A program made the position numbers and the translations under genes. Shown in pieces: positions 22,340 to 34,019 of a stretch of 64,000 nt of DNA (within the stretch, counting starts at the first letter, position 1; the number at the start of each line of letters is the position of its first letter). The notes under the pieces were generated by a model. It was given only the letters and a program-made list of their open reading frames with translations, was not told where the DNA came from and did no database searches. Source of the stretch: Megalobrama amblycephala (Eukaryota > Chordata > Actinopteri > Cypriniformes > Xenocyprididae); NCBI RefSeq assembly GCF_018812025.1, contig NC_063054.1, forward strand, positions 36,166,396 through 36,230,395, read 5' to 3'.

Positions 22340-24795
22340 CTTTGATTTATATCCACATGGACATTAATCTACATAAAAACAGAACACGAAGCTGAAAGTG
22401 AAGCTGTAAACTGCTTAAATGATCTGGATTCAGTCAGAATTACTAAATAAAAAAGTGTTTGTGTTTAACTTTCATCCAGTCTGACAGACATATTTTGTTA
22501 TAATGGTTGAGTAGGTCTCTCCACTATTTTATGTTGCTTCATAAAAGCCTTTATGTTGCTAATTAATTCGTTTATTTTTGTTTATCTTTTTGCAGTAAAT
22601 GCTGGAGCAGAAGAGACTTCTTTCAAAAAAGGATTAAATAATAATAAAAAAAAACGTACACAATAGGAGGATACGGTATACTTTACTGGTAATATATATA
22701 TACTCTTCTTGCTTGATTTGTTGTTGTGTTGAAATTCTTCTGTTGTTTAAATTCAGTAAATTGAAACTGTCATGCATTTCAACTTCCTATAGGGGGTGTG
22801 TCAAATTCAATTCAAATTCACACTCGTGTATTTCAGAGGAGTCTTAAATATTCAGTTTTGACCCATCTGATGCTCTTCCTTTTCTCTTCATTTTGTTGTA
22901 CTAGTGCTACAAACATGTCTTTGAAGTAAAAAAAAGAGAAAAGAATATGAAATGAAAGGAATATGAAATTACCCAGTGATGTCCAAACTCATAAGCAGCC
23001 TATGACCTTCCCAGGAGGAGCGTGACGGCAGCGTTTGATTCTCTCTGCTGAGGTCTTCATGAGATGCTTCATGGTGAGACCTTTCAACTCTTTGAATAAG
23101 CCCACACTCTCCACACGGCTGCGGAAGTTATTCGGACTTCAAAAGGTCAAACTTAACATTTGAAAACTTAAGTGGTGCCTCATGTATAGAGAACAATCCC
23201 AAACTAATTCATATAAAACACTGCAGACTCAGATGGAGCTTTAGCATTTTATCCAGCTTCAAAAGCTCATTATGTTCAGATTTCAACTTTTTATGTTGAA
23301 AATGTATTTGCTAAAGCATTCTGACTGGTTGTCTGTGGTAGATAACACTGTGGCTCTGGTCCCTCCTGGGATCTTTTTTTTAGGTCACTTAGAAAATTAC
23401 CATGGCATAGGGGGAGTGTGGGGTAAGATGAGCCATTTTTTTACTTATGTGGTCCTGACTCAGTCTTTGCACGTTCGCTTTGTAAACACTGGATCGGTAC
23501 TACATCATGCGTGACCTTTCCAACATGATTACATAATGTGTGGCGCATCGCAGTGCTATAGTGGAAGATGAGCATTTGTGGTTAAAAAGTACATACAATT
23601 TTATTTTATTTTTTTTTAAATGACTGTTGGTTTCTCTAGATAAGACCCTTATTCTTCGTCTGGGATCGTGTAGAGCTCTTTGAAGCTGCACTGAAACTGA
23701 CATTTGGACCTTCAACCCGTTGAACCCCATTGAAGTCCACTATATGGAGAAAAATCCTGGAATGTTTTCCTCAAAAACCTTTATTTCTTTTCGACTGAAG
23801 AAAGAAAGACATAAACATCTTGGATGACATGTGGGTGAGTAAATTATAAATTATAACTAATTTGTTTTTATTCCTCAGGCCATAATGCTTCTCAAAATAC
23901 TGATGAGAAACATACAACGTCGAAGCAAAGTTGCTGTAAATGAATGAAGGCCAAAACCCAAGACTTGTGAACTTCTTCAAAGCAGGTTTAGCAGCAGATC
24001 TCATTCACGCAGACGCTGCTCTTTGTTGTTTGCTGCCGATGTGTTTGAAACAGAAGGTGTAGTGGGAATCCCTGAGAAAGGATTAAGACTTACACGTGGC
24101 TTCCTTTGCTAACCTGAAGTGTCGGGAAAGATGGGAATACTTCAAACCGAAGCAAACATCACAGTCTGTCATTTTAAAGCTCTCACAGAGTCACCAGCCT
24201 GCGGTGGATGAAAACCCAGAGCGTCTGGGGCAGAAGTTGTTGACGGTGAGATGAGGAAAATAGGGCATCGAAAGGGGGAAGATGCTTCAGAATCACAAGG
24301 TTTTGTGTTTAACTCACACTTTGGCATTGCTGAAGCTGTATATCAGTGTTTAAAATTTAATCTCCAGCAATCCCAAAATCACAGGCACGTTTTACAGCAC
24401 ATCGGGGTGCAACTTTGTTAACAAAACCTTCAAAATGTAGCGATTGAGCCGCAAGCAACGCAGCTACATTACACACGTCCCTAGACTGTCCTGACTCTTA
24501 TCGATGGCTCACTAACTGCTAGCTCAACTATCGAGCTGGACAAGCTTCATAAATCAAGCCAATCCCTTTACATGTGTGGTGACGTCTCAAGGGAAACTGA
24601 AATCTGCATTATGTGGCTTTGCAGACGGCTACTAGTGAAAGCTTGCATGTAAATATATCAGTTGTTATAATATAAACTGTAATATAAACAAGAACAATTT
24701 GCATTTTGATTGCAAATACAAAATATTTAATCAATATATTTATTTGAAAGTATATGTAACATTTCAAATAATATACACAGATAAATCATTCACAA
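22340..24795. other. Intergenic stretch with one small repeat scrap
   Basis: A fragment of a fish MITE (ttgaagtccactatatggag at 23729, gatgacatgtgggtgagtaa at 23822) is present at about 23715-23850. No host gene is recognisable. Confidence 0.4.
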
Positions 24796-25046
24796 TAAGA
24801 CACTTTACAATAGGGTTTCATTTGTTAACATTAATTTGCTAAGAATGGAAAGTACCTCTAATATGCATTTATTAATCTTAGTTCATGTTAATTTCAACAT
24901 TTACTAATACATTGTTAAAATTGTATCTTTTAATATTATTTTAGTGGATCTGAGCTGACATGAACTAACAATGAACAGTTGTATTTTTATCAACTATTGT
25001 TAACAAACATTAATAAATACAAATGTATTGCTCAATATTATTAATT
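24796..25046. repeat. AT-rich foldback MITE, copy 2
   Basis: Same family as 3583-3815: a start close to ggtttcatttgttaacatta and repeated gttaacaaacattaataaat-type motifs. Its right end is degraded. Confidence 0.55.
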
Positions 25047-25468
25047 TTAGTTAAAATGCAAAAAAAGATATGATACAACATGCTTTTAACTTATCACTTT
25101 AACTTTTCAAAATGATTTAAACTTCATTTTTTTTAAGTTATATAAGACTCAACTAGATTTAAAAAAAAAAAAAAAAACAGTTGAAATGACTTGTACAGCC
25201 AATTTGGTTATGCTTAAAATTTTAAGGCAGCAACTGATCTTAAGTTTTTCAGCTGAGTTACAGTAGAGGCAATATTTTACAGTGCAAATAGGACCTTATT
25301 GTAAATTAAAAATTGTAAAATTCATGTTGAGTTTATCAGTTCCTTTAAATCACTAACCTTACAAATGAACTATAATAATAGTGATGCTTGTTTTAGCATA
25401 AATAATGAATAAAAAATCGATGCATCTCTAGAGGTTTCTGTATTTCTAATCCACACTTTTCTTAAATG

Positions 25469-25472
<4 letters not shown>

Positions 25473-25517
<45 letters not shown>
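25473..25517. repeat. (GT)n microsatellite
   Basis: About 22 GT units. The minus-strand ORF across it is a His-Thr artefact. Confidence 0.95.
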
Positions 25518-25518
<1 letters not shown>

Positions 25519-26454
25519 TATGTTGTTGCTTTACTAAGTGATCAGACTGACACTTTTTTGCAGGCAGATGATAAAATTGGTGGAAAAAATCCTGCAGCAA
25601 TGTGCTAAAAACTAGCAGAACATCTTATCAACATTGCAACATTTTAGCATTATGACACTGTGTTTTGGCACCACTCATATTTTCTTTTTTGAAATCAAGA
25701 GTTGGCATGTTTTTATATTTCAATTTTATGATATTTTTTTGAGCTACGCTATGTGCACCACATTTCTAAATGAAAAGTTATGAAGAGTGTGAAGAGAAGT
25801 TAAGAAAACTGCACAGATGGCTTCGGTTGGAGATCAAGAGGAAAGCCGATATGTCTTTCACATCTGCTGGTTTGTCTCAAAGTCACCGTGGCACAGAATG
25901 AAAACAAAGCACTCCATGTACTCTGCGCTTACTATTAATACAAGTCAATTAAGTGCACTAATGAAAGTGTGGGCGTCAGGCGTGGGCTCGCTGGCAGCGG
26001 GAGTGCAGACTGCTGATAATGGCCAGGATAATTTGTTTAATTGGTGTCATTACTGAAGCGCAGAGATTCTCAGCATGGAACAGCTCAGAGTTTTGCTGTT
26101 AGTTGCACCTCTGCAGTGGTGCTCTTCATTTCAATAACACCTGACACCGGTTCAGAAGCGGCACTACAAGCCAGGGCTTCTCCAACTCTTCCCCCACTTA
26201 TGAGGGAACCCTGTCCTAAGATGTAAATGAATTGTGTATTTTATATATGTGGTGTAAGATATACATTTTACATTGTAATTGCATTAAAGTAAAAACAAAT
26301 TATTACAAAATGGAAAATATTAAAATATATTCCAAAATGCAATGCATCCTTATCCTATCTTTTATTTTAAGCACCATGATTTACCAGTTAATAGTATATT
26401 ATTATAGCATTGGAATATTTGCAGTTTCATGTTGTGTGTTGCATACTTGCACAT
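25518..26454. other. Intergenic stretch
   Basis: Small frames at 25817-26226 lack recognisable domains. No repeat ends seen. Confidence 0.4.
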
Positions 26455-27620
26455 TTGGTTGGTGGTTTGGGGTTGGTTGTGGTTGGTTTGGGTTGATGGG
26501 TTGGGGTTGGTTGGTTGGTTGGTTGGTTGGTTGGTTGGTTGTGGTTGGTTGGTTGGTTGTGGTTAGTTGGTTGGTTGGTTGGTTGGTTGGTTGGTTGGTT
26601 GTGGTTGATGGGTTGGGGTTGGTTGGTTGGTTGGTTGGTTGTGGTTGATGGGTTGGGGTTGGTTGGTTGGTTGGTTGGTTGGTTGGTTGGTTGGTTGTGG
26701 TTGGTTGGTTGTGGTTGGTTGGTTGGTTGGTTGGTTGGTTGGTTGGTTGGTTGGTTGGTTGATTTGTTGTGGTTGATGGGTTGGTTGGTTGGTTGGTTGG
26801 TTGGTTGGTTGGTTGTGGTTAGTTGGTTGTGGTTGATGGGTTGGGGTTGGTTGGTTGGTTTTTTGTGGTTGATGGGTTGGTTGGTTGTGGTTGGTTGGTT
26901 GGTTGGTTGGTTGGTTGGTTGGTTGGTTGGTTGGTTGGTTGGTTGTGGTTGGTTGTGGTTGGTTGGTTGGTTGGTTGGTTGTGGTTAGTTGGTTGTGGTT
27001 GATGGGTTGGGGTTGGTTGGTTGGTTTTTTGTGGTTGATGGGTTGGTTGGTTGTGGTTGGTTGTGGTTGGTTGGTTGGTTGGTTGGTTGGTTGGTGGGTT
27101 GGTTGGGGTTGGTTGGTGGTTTGGGGTTGGTTGTGGTTGGTTGGTTGGTTAGTTGTGGTTTGGTTGGTTGGTTGGTTGGTTGGTGGGTTGGTTGGGGTTG
27201 GTTGTGTTGGTGGGTTGGTTGTGGTTAGTTGGTGGATTTGTTGGTAGTGGTTGGTTGGTTGGCTGGCTGAGGTAGGTTGGTTTTGGTTGGTTGGCTGGTT
27301 GGGGTTGGTTGGTGGGTTTGTTGGTAGTGGTTGGTTGTAGTTGGTTGGGGTTGGTTGTGGTTGGTTGGCTGGTTGGTGGATTGGTTGTGGTTGATGGGTT
27401 GGTTGGTTGGTTGGTTGGTTGTGGTTGGTTGGTTGGTGGGTTGGTTGTGGTTGATGGGTTGGGGTTGGTTGGTTGTGGTTGGTTAGTTGGTTGGTTGGTG
27501 GGTTGGTTGGGGTTGGTTGGTGGTTTGGGGTTGGTTGTGGTTGGTTGGTTGGTTGGTTAGTTGTGGTTTGGTTGGTTGTAGTTGGTTGGGGTTGGTTGGT
27601 TGGTTGGTTAGGATTGGTTG
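26455..27620 (+). repeat. 1.17-kb GGTT-based satellite with higher-order structure
   Basis: The plus strand is almost entirely G and T: GGTT tetranucleotide arrays separated by GTGGTTGATGGGTTGGGG-type variants. Longer blocks recur. The block from 26825 recurs at about 26995 (period ~170 bp), and the block around 27088-27170 recurs at about 27492-27575 (period ~405 bp). A 4-bp unit without A keeps every frame nearly free of stops, which explains the long Gly-Trp-Leu-Val and Thr-Asn-Gln-Pro frames. G runs of 2-4 could form quadruplexes. I do not call any gene here. Confidence 0.95.
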
Positions 27621-27629
27621 GCACACCAG

Positions 27630-27750
27630 GTCTCACTCTTAAAAATGCTGGGTTAAAAATAACCCAACTTGGGTTAAAAACGACCCAGGCGTTGGGTTTG
27701 TCCATATTTAACCCAACTTGAGTTGTTTTTAACCCAGACTTTTAGAGTGT
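27630..27750. repeat. Short palindromic MITE
   Basis: ACTCTTAAAAATGCTGGGTT at the left is matched by inverse aacccagacttttagagtg on the right, with several gggttaaa / tttaaccc units inside. About 120 bp, no coding. Confidence 0.65.
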
Positions 27751-29619
27751 AGTTGTCACACTTTGTGTGGTTTTATTTATTTATTTATTGTTTGTGTATA
27801 GATACATGACTTGCCTATAAAAAATAAAGTAAAAAATAAACAAGTAAATATAAATACTAATTTAATTTATAAACATTTATACTTAAGAATAGTTATAATT
27901 ACATAGTTATAAAAATGTGACAACTTGCCCCAGTCTGACATTTATTAGTTTTTAGGAAGTCCTAAAAACACCATTTTGAATAAAGTGTTGAGGTTTTATT
28001 GTTCACCCAACCGTACAATGGTGCTGAGTTAGATGGCATAATTCAAGTTAGATGGCATAATTCACAAAAATTACAATATGAACTGTCTGAATCCAACACA
28101 AAACAACTGCTAGATAAAATAAAGAGAATATCCTACAAGAACTATTAAGTATATTATTTTCTACCAGTGTTGTTTTACAGGAAAACATCAACAAGAAAAG
28201 GAGAAAAGGTTGTAGTCTGATGGAGGCTCTTGAAGAGTTGGATGTGTCTGTCTAATGATTGTTTTACTTCAGCGACGTGACACCACATGGTCCCTGCTAT
28301 TTCAGGTTTGTTGTTTAGCGAGTTGTTAGCTGCACAGGTCGTGGGTCACGGGTGAGGTGTAAACACGCTAGTGGGCGGATGGTGAGATGAAATCAGTGCT
28401 GTTATTTCTGCATGGTTGTGTCTGGAAACATGGTATGAGGGGAAGTAAATCAGTAAATGTGTGTGAACTGAGGGCCGGCAGGGGTTCAGTGGTCACGGCT
28501 CAGAGCTGTAAGCCAGCAGGATTTATGCCTGAATCCTGTACAAACTGACCTGCCACAGGAGAGATGAAGGTTATAACATCCCTGCCATTTTTCTGACATC
28601 TGATACTCTATTCTTGGAGAAGACTGTCAGTATCCCATTTGCAGGACACATGTCACTTGTGCCTGAAAATGCATCATTTAAAGTCATTAATTCTGTACTT
28701 TATGCCAAAAATAAATTAATAGAATGTCTAAAGTAGACTATCAAGTAGTGGCCAAAAGTGATGTCCGGAGGGGATATATGTTTTTTAATGACCCTACAGG
28801 TTTGATAAAAACAAACAGTAAAATATTTTATATATATATTTTTAAAATACATTTAAAATGAAGGAAAAACTAAACACTAAACACGGTTAAGGTATTTATC
28901 TGACAAAAGTATTTGATAATTACAGCTACAGGTTTTATTGTACTATATGACATAATCAGTTATTAATATTTAATTGGTTCTCTCTTGTTTTTGCATGTTC
29001 ATTGCCAAAAATTATGTCAGCACAATTTGGCATGTTTCATTGCGTTATTACAAATAAAACAGTTGACTCCAAGCACAACTACGTGATTTGCTGACAAAAT
29101 CTAACTAAAGGTGGAAAATGTCAATTTTCTTAGGCCGGACATCACTTTCTGGCCACTATATGGATGTATGTACAACATGTACATGTACGTGTATGTACAT
29201 GTACAACACAGCTTCTTGTGCAGACAGGGCACTTCCTGAAGAGCTCAGTGAGGTTTTCTATGGTGCTTCCTTTGTGTGCCTAATTATAAATCATTTCAAT
29301 TAAATTTAACAAAAAAATTCAATTGAAAAATCAATTCTTATTCTTGCTTCTTCGCTCTGGTTTCCAAATGTGCTGTGTGGATCGGTGAATCAACATCTGT
29401 TTGGCATGTTGCATCTTTTGTGAATTCTTCTGTCTGGCACCCCACCTCACGACACAAGTTGGGCCCAGAGGACAACGGCAACTGTTTTACAACCGTGTGA
29501 AAAAGTATAAAACACGCATTTCATTTACAATATGTTAGCAATAGCCCAGAGCACTGAAAACTACTTAACCTACTAGTAGGTTGTTAAAATTGAATATGTC
29601 TGCTCTGATAATATCTAAC
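27751..29619. other. Intergenic stretch
   Basis: No gene, RNA or repeat end that I can support. A 61-codon frame at 29118-29303 crosses a tgtacatgtac-type palindromic run. Confidence 0.4.
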
Positions 29620-29623
29620 TTAA

Positions 29624-30050
29624 AGGGTTAGTTCACCCAAAAATGAAATTCTGTCATTTATTACTCACCCTCATGTCGTTCTACACCCGTAAGACCTTCG
29701 TTCATCTTCAGAACACAAATTAAGATATTTTTGATAAAATCTGATGCCTCAGTGAGGCCTCTGTTGACAGCAAGATAATTAACACTTTCAGATGCCCAGA
29801 AAGCAACTAAAGACGTATTTAAAACAGTTCATGTGACTACAGTGGTTCAACCTTAATGTTATGAAGCAATGAGAATACTTTTTGTAGCTTTCTGGGCATT
29901 GAAAGTATTTATTATCTAGTTGTCAATGGAGGCCTCACTGACCATCGGATTTTATCAAAAATGAATGAAGTTCTGAAGAAGAACGAAGGTCTTACGGTTG
30001 TGGAATGACATGAGGGTGAGTAATTAATGACAGAATTTTTGGGTGAACCT
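29624..30050. mobile_element. TTAA-target foldback element, short form
   Basis: TTAA at 29620-29623 and 30051-30054 flanks AGGGTTAGTTCACCC and a shortened inverse, GGGTGAACCT. The two arms are inverse throughout (catgtcgttctacacccgta against the block at 29990), leaving almost no spacer. Confidence 0.85.
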
Positions 30051-30054
30051 TTAA

Positions 30055-31352
30055 CCCTCTTGAATAAACAAAAATGCAGAAATTTTTGATATGAGATAAT
30101 TTACAGTGAAATCTGTTTTCTTTCAGTTACCTTGCCGGTGTAAGCTTCACTGCAAATACTTCTACATCACTCTTGTCAATGTAGTCCATAGTTGCAACAA
30201 AAATCTATCTTGACTTTATCTAGTGGTTATTTTGGGAAAAACAGTGAGGTACTGCACAGTTATTGGGAATAACTGTGCAGTACCTCAAGAACTGCACAGA
30301 TATCATCTCACTGGTGAGAAATGTCATGTAGCTTTTAAGTTGCTAAAGTATTTTACTGATTAATTCATCAGAGCAGTGCTGACATTTCTGTGTGTTTGAG
30401 CAGGAGAAAGAGCGTAAAAACCATGACAATAATTTGTTGTTTTTAATCCTATTGTTTATTATATTTATTTGCTTGGTCAGTGTCGTTGTGGGTTTTTTTC
30501 TTCTTTTTTTTCTTTTGCTGTTTTCAGCTGTAAGGACCTTTTGATATAACTGAAATAATTTGGCGAAGTGATATGCAACTGCAATGCAGTCAAGACCTGC
30601 TAGAACTACTTTAGCTGTGCGTTTCCCTGAAAATAATTGCATGCCTTAGAACATTCGTCAACCAATCAGTATAGATATGATTACATTAGTGTGTTTTATC
30701 AGTGAATTACACATCCGGTTTATGTGAGAGTTATGCATATGAAGAGCATTACAACTGCATGAATATTCACTTTAATATGATCACATAATACACTAACAGA
30801 CAGAGAATAAACAATGTAAAAAAATATATATAAAAGTGAGAGATAAAGATTAAACATAAAACAATCATGTCTCCTCCTTTCAGTAATTAAGACAGAGATA
30901 TACAGTAAGTGTGGAAATAAGTATGAATATGAAACACTTATTTTGTATTTAGATGACTATACAATAAAACTAATGCTTTAATTATGTAATTAATTATGTA
31001 ATTTTAAACAGAGAAAGCTGATAGAGTATTGACAGAGACATCAGAAACACATTTTATAATAAGGCAAATTAAAATTAAAAGTTGCTGTAATATTTTGAAT
31101 GTTCTGTAATTGTTAATAAAAGATAAACATAAAAGATAAAAATCTAAAAAAATAAATAAAATAAAATACTGTAATGCTGAATGGCTATAATTACAAATGT
31201 CATCCCCAGAAATAAAAAAAAAAAATAAAAAAATCCAATAAATAGAGGCATCAGTATCAGTGTTGGTCATACTGGCCTTCATTCATATACCTGTGTACAA
31301 CAAACATGTAAAATATACTATCTTAATGTCTTCAGCTGCATTAATTTGGAGA
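30055..31352. other. AT-rich intergenic stretch
   Basis: No supported gene. ORFs on the minus strand (30343-30642, 31004-31282) are low-complexity. Confidence 0.4.
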
Positions 31353-31438
31353 TTCAAATGAAAATTAAAATGTAATGTGGATGTGGATGTGGATGTGATT
31401 CATCCCAGTTAATTACAGAAAAATGTGCTGTTAATTCA
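31353..31438 (+). repeat. 86-bp exact direct repeat, copy 1
   Basis: Identical over 86 bp to 36431-36516, with a ggatgt triplication inside. It lies just beyond the 3' end of receptor gene D, so this looks like the original location. Confidence 0.9.
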
Positions 31439-31529
31439 TTCGTTTACTTGGTTGACAGCACTAGTTTCTGCATATTTTATGCAGTCAAAATATTATGTCA
31501 TCACAACCAGTCCATCTTCCCAGTCCAGC

Positions 31530-32333
31530 TCAGACTAAACTAGTCCCTTCAGGTTTTTGTGATGTCTGAATACTGAGATTCTGCCGGCAGACCAGTACAC
31601 ACAGGAGAGGGTCTGAAATCAGTCTCACACTCAACAAGAAACAAGGAGTAAGCCAAACATAAAGAAAAGATGGAATAAAGAATAAAAAACTTAGTGAAAT
31701 AAAGGGCAGATAAAGCACCAGCAGAGTGAATATGAAAATAACCCAAATATGATGATCTGGTTTTCTGGATGCGGAAGAGCACGCACAACGACTGGCACAA
31801 CATGAAACGCAAGAAAATATTATCCATGTGATCACTGACACAATGAACACAAATTGAACAACCAATAAGGAATAATTGTACAAAAAAATCTCACCAATAA
31901 TGATACAGAGAAACACAAGTATGTAGAAAATGATGAAATAAGGTGAAGAGAAAACAGAAGCAGTGTACAGTGGATATTTCACTGAGAGAATTCCCTCTAG
32001 CGCCACCAGCTGGTTCAGGAGCAGACCACAGGCTCTTAACGGCCATGAATAATAAAAAAAACAATGTAACCATTTATACCAGGAGAGCTGAACTACAAGA
32101 AGTTTAACCAGTATGTAGGGACTCAAGAAAAGCTCGAAAATGTCAGTGAGGAGGAGGAGGACGATGAAGGCTGAAACACGGTGCCCATTATTTCTGTGAT
32201 GAATTAGATCGCTGACAGACCAAACAAGAGCTGGTAGACCTGCGCACGCACCAATGATGATGAAAATGGACAATCTGACCCTTATCTGTAGCAGGACAGG
32301 AACCAGATTCGAGTCAAATTGATAATTTTCCAT
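31530..32333 (-). CDS. Orphan 7TM (GPCR-like) receptor, gene D
   Basis: A single 267-codon exon with ATG at 32333. Seven hydrophobic segments are visible at about residues 20-45, 61-80, 98-120, 134-156, 158-185, 205-228 and 232-251, the layout of a plasma-membrane class A-like receptor. No signal peptide and no obvious N-glycosylation site in the short N-terminus. TM1 carries GLPALVW, TM2 keeps an Asp (D64) as in class A, TM3 ends QLVALEGILSVKYPLY, so the DRY motif is E-G-I, and TM7 has DPLLCVLVCR in place of NPxxY. The last residues, TSLV, fit a class I PDZ ligand. It is shorter than typical GPCRs. Ligand and G-protein coupling are unknown, and I do not recognise a named gene. It is the divergent, oppositely oriented relative of genes A-C. 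Confidence 0.8.
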   Translation of the reverse strand: MENYQFDSNLVPVLLQIRVRLSIFIIIGACAGLPALVWSVSDLIHHRNNGHRVSAFIVLLLLTDIFELFLSPYILVKLLVVQLSWYKWLHCFFYYSWPLRACGLLLNQLVALEGILSVKYPLYTASVFSSPYFIIFYILVFLCIIIGEIFLYNYSLLVVQFVFIVSVITWIIFSCVSCCASRCACSSASRKPDHHIWVIFIFTLLVLYLPFISLSFLFFIPSFLYVWLTPCFLLSVRLISDPLLCVLVCRQNLSIQTSQKPEGTSLV

Positions 32334-32369
32334 ATTCTAGTCTGTCTTTGATCTCTTTGCGATATCCAG

Positions 32370-32576
32370 CTGAAAATATGTAAATGTATCAATAAGAAAA
32401 ATAGAACTTGTGCTAAATAAATGCTGAGCAACTTTCAGAAGTGTTACAAATCTCATAAAACCAGCTAAACATACAACTCTGAATCATCAGGCTGAAAAGA
32501 TTCATGTATTCTAGTCTGTATTATAATCTTTAATGACTTCAAGGGGGAAAAAAATCAATAAACAACCATGTCTTAC
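32370..32576 (-). other. 5'-UTR intron of receptor gene D
   Basis: On the minus strand a donor, CTAG-GTAAGA, lies with its GT at 32576-32575, and an acceptor, ATTTTCAG, ends at 32370, leaving 36 bp of leader before the ATG. Upstream lies a non-coding first exon of undefined start (about 32577-32750). The same exon-intron block is repeated at 59700-60100, which supports its reality. Confidence 0.6.
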
Positions 32577-32800
32577 CTAGATATATTCAGGATTTGTTTT
32601 AAAGCGCTGTGCTCATGGAATAAGAAAGTTTTCAGTCTTGCTTGATTTCGTCTCTCGTTCTGTCTGTGTTTTTGCTCTTTCTTCTTTTTTCTCTACTGCT
32701 GGTTTCTGGTTGTTGGTTTATCTGCTGGTTTGATCTCCACTCTCACATCTGAGCTCTGACTGTGGTTTCAGTAAAGAAGCATGAATAATCTTTACTTAAA
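32577..32800 (-). promoter_or_regulatory. Putative first exon and promoter of gene D
   Basis: The sequence 5' of the predicted donor is conserved in a second copy at 59885-60095, including a purine-rich aagaaagagcaaaaac segment (minus strand). Exact transcription start not determined; no clear TATA box. Confidence 0.4.
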
Positions 32801-33194
32801 CCATCTTTACCTAAATGCATTGAATCAAATTGTATAGCACCTCTGTAAATGTAGTAGATAAATGAACTCTTTTTCCACCATTGCTGCGATTTTCCATCAT
32901 TTACGACTCAACACTTTCCCACCAAAGATGGAATTTACTGGCAATCCATGTTTTCACTGTTAAATGCAGAAAGTGCTATTATGCATCTTCTGAATCAGTT
33001 CAGAACCTCCGGATCAAAACACAGGTGAAGAAGAAGCAGAAACAAGCAATAGAAGCAGAGATTAGTGGCCTGTTGTACAAGGCTGCAACAGGCTTTCAGT
33101 TGCTTCCCGGGTAAGTTTGAGATTAGTTTGAGCAAACTCTGGTTTTTCAGGCTCAAGAAAATGGATTGGATTATAGCAGGTTTCATTACCATGG

Positions 33195-34017
33195 TAATTT
33201 ATAATGCCATTTTTACAAGATGTAATATAAGTCTCCAATGTCTCCAGAGTGTGTATGTGAAGTTTTCACTCAAATTACCGCATAGATCATTTGTTATAGC
33301 ATGTTAAATTTGTCACTTTTTGAGGGTGAGCAAAAACGCTCCATTTTTGTGTGTCCCTTTAAATGCAAATGAGTTGCTGCTCCTAAGCAGAGGGTTTCAA
33401 GAGCTTGTGTTAGCAGTGCCGATTACCTCATGAAGACTCACCGAAAATGTCAGAAACTGTTTAGCCTTTTATATTCAAACCGAAGTCAGACAATGATGGA
33501 GAGACTTAAATAGAAGTGACAACATGTAGAATGCAACAGGACGCTTCTGAACGGTTAGTTGCTTAATTTATGTAGCTGATGTGGGATAACTTAAAGTCAT
33601 TGATTAGCATATTCTGTCAAGATAATCTATAACTGTTGTAAGATGTCTACAGAGCCAGAAAATATATGCTGCATGAAGAGAGAACAGGTGTAGTTTAGTT
33701 TAATTACAGTTATAACTTATGTTGGCATCTTACTTTTATGACATGCTATTGCATTTGTTATGTATAATAACATGGCCTCACCCCTTTTGTTGTGTGTTCT
33801 CGGGGGCGGGGTTTATGTAAATTGTGGGGTTTGTGATGTCACTAACCTGGGAAGTTTGTTGTAGTCCTTAAACAGAGAGTTCTGTAAAAGAAAATATCTC
33901 CCTTTGCATTGAACTTTGAGCGTCGTAACTTAGCAGATGTTGTTTATGATCAAACAGCAACATTACACACTAACTAAAGTTAAAAAAGTCAAATCATAAT
34001 CAACCACTCCTTTCATA
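33195..34017. mobile_element. Degraded TTAA-family element
   Basis: The left part (acaagatgtaatataagtct, then gtgagcaaaaacgctccatt, then ttaaatgcaaatgagttgct) resembles the element at 6312. The right part (cattgaactttgagc, acattacacactaactaaag) resembles the right arm at 19307-20297. Neither terminus is intact; the right end is next to the Tc1 at 34020. Confidence 0.5.
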
Positions 34018-34019
34018 TA

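Noticed and set aside
26232..27721. Very long frames (up to 380 codons) rich in Gly-Trp-Leu-Val or Thr-Asn-Gln-Pro
   Set aside because: They arise from the GGTT satellite, whose repeats lack stop codons in nearly all frames. No start context or domain supports a protein.
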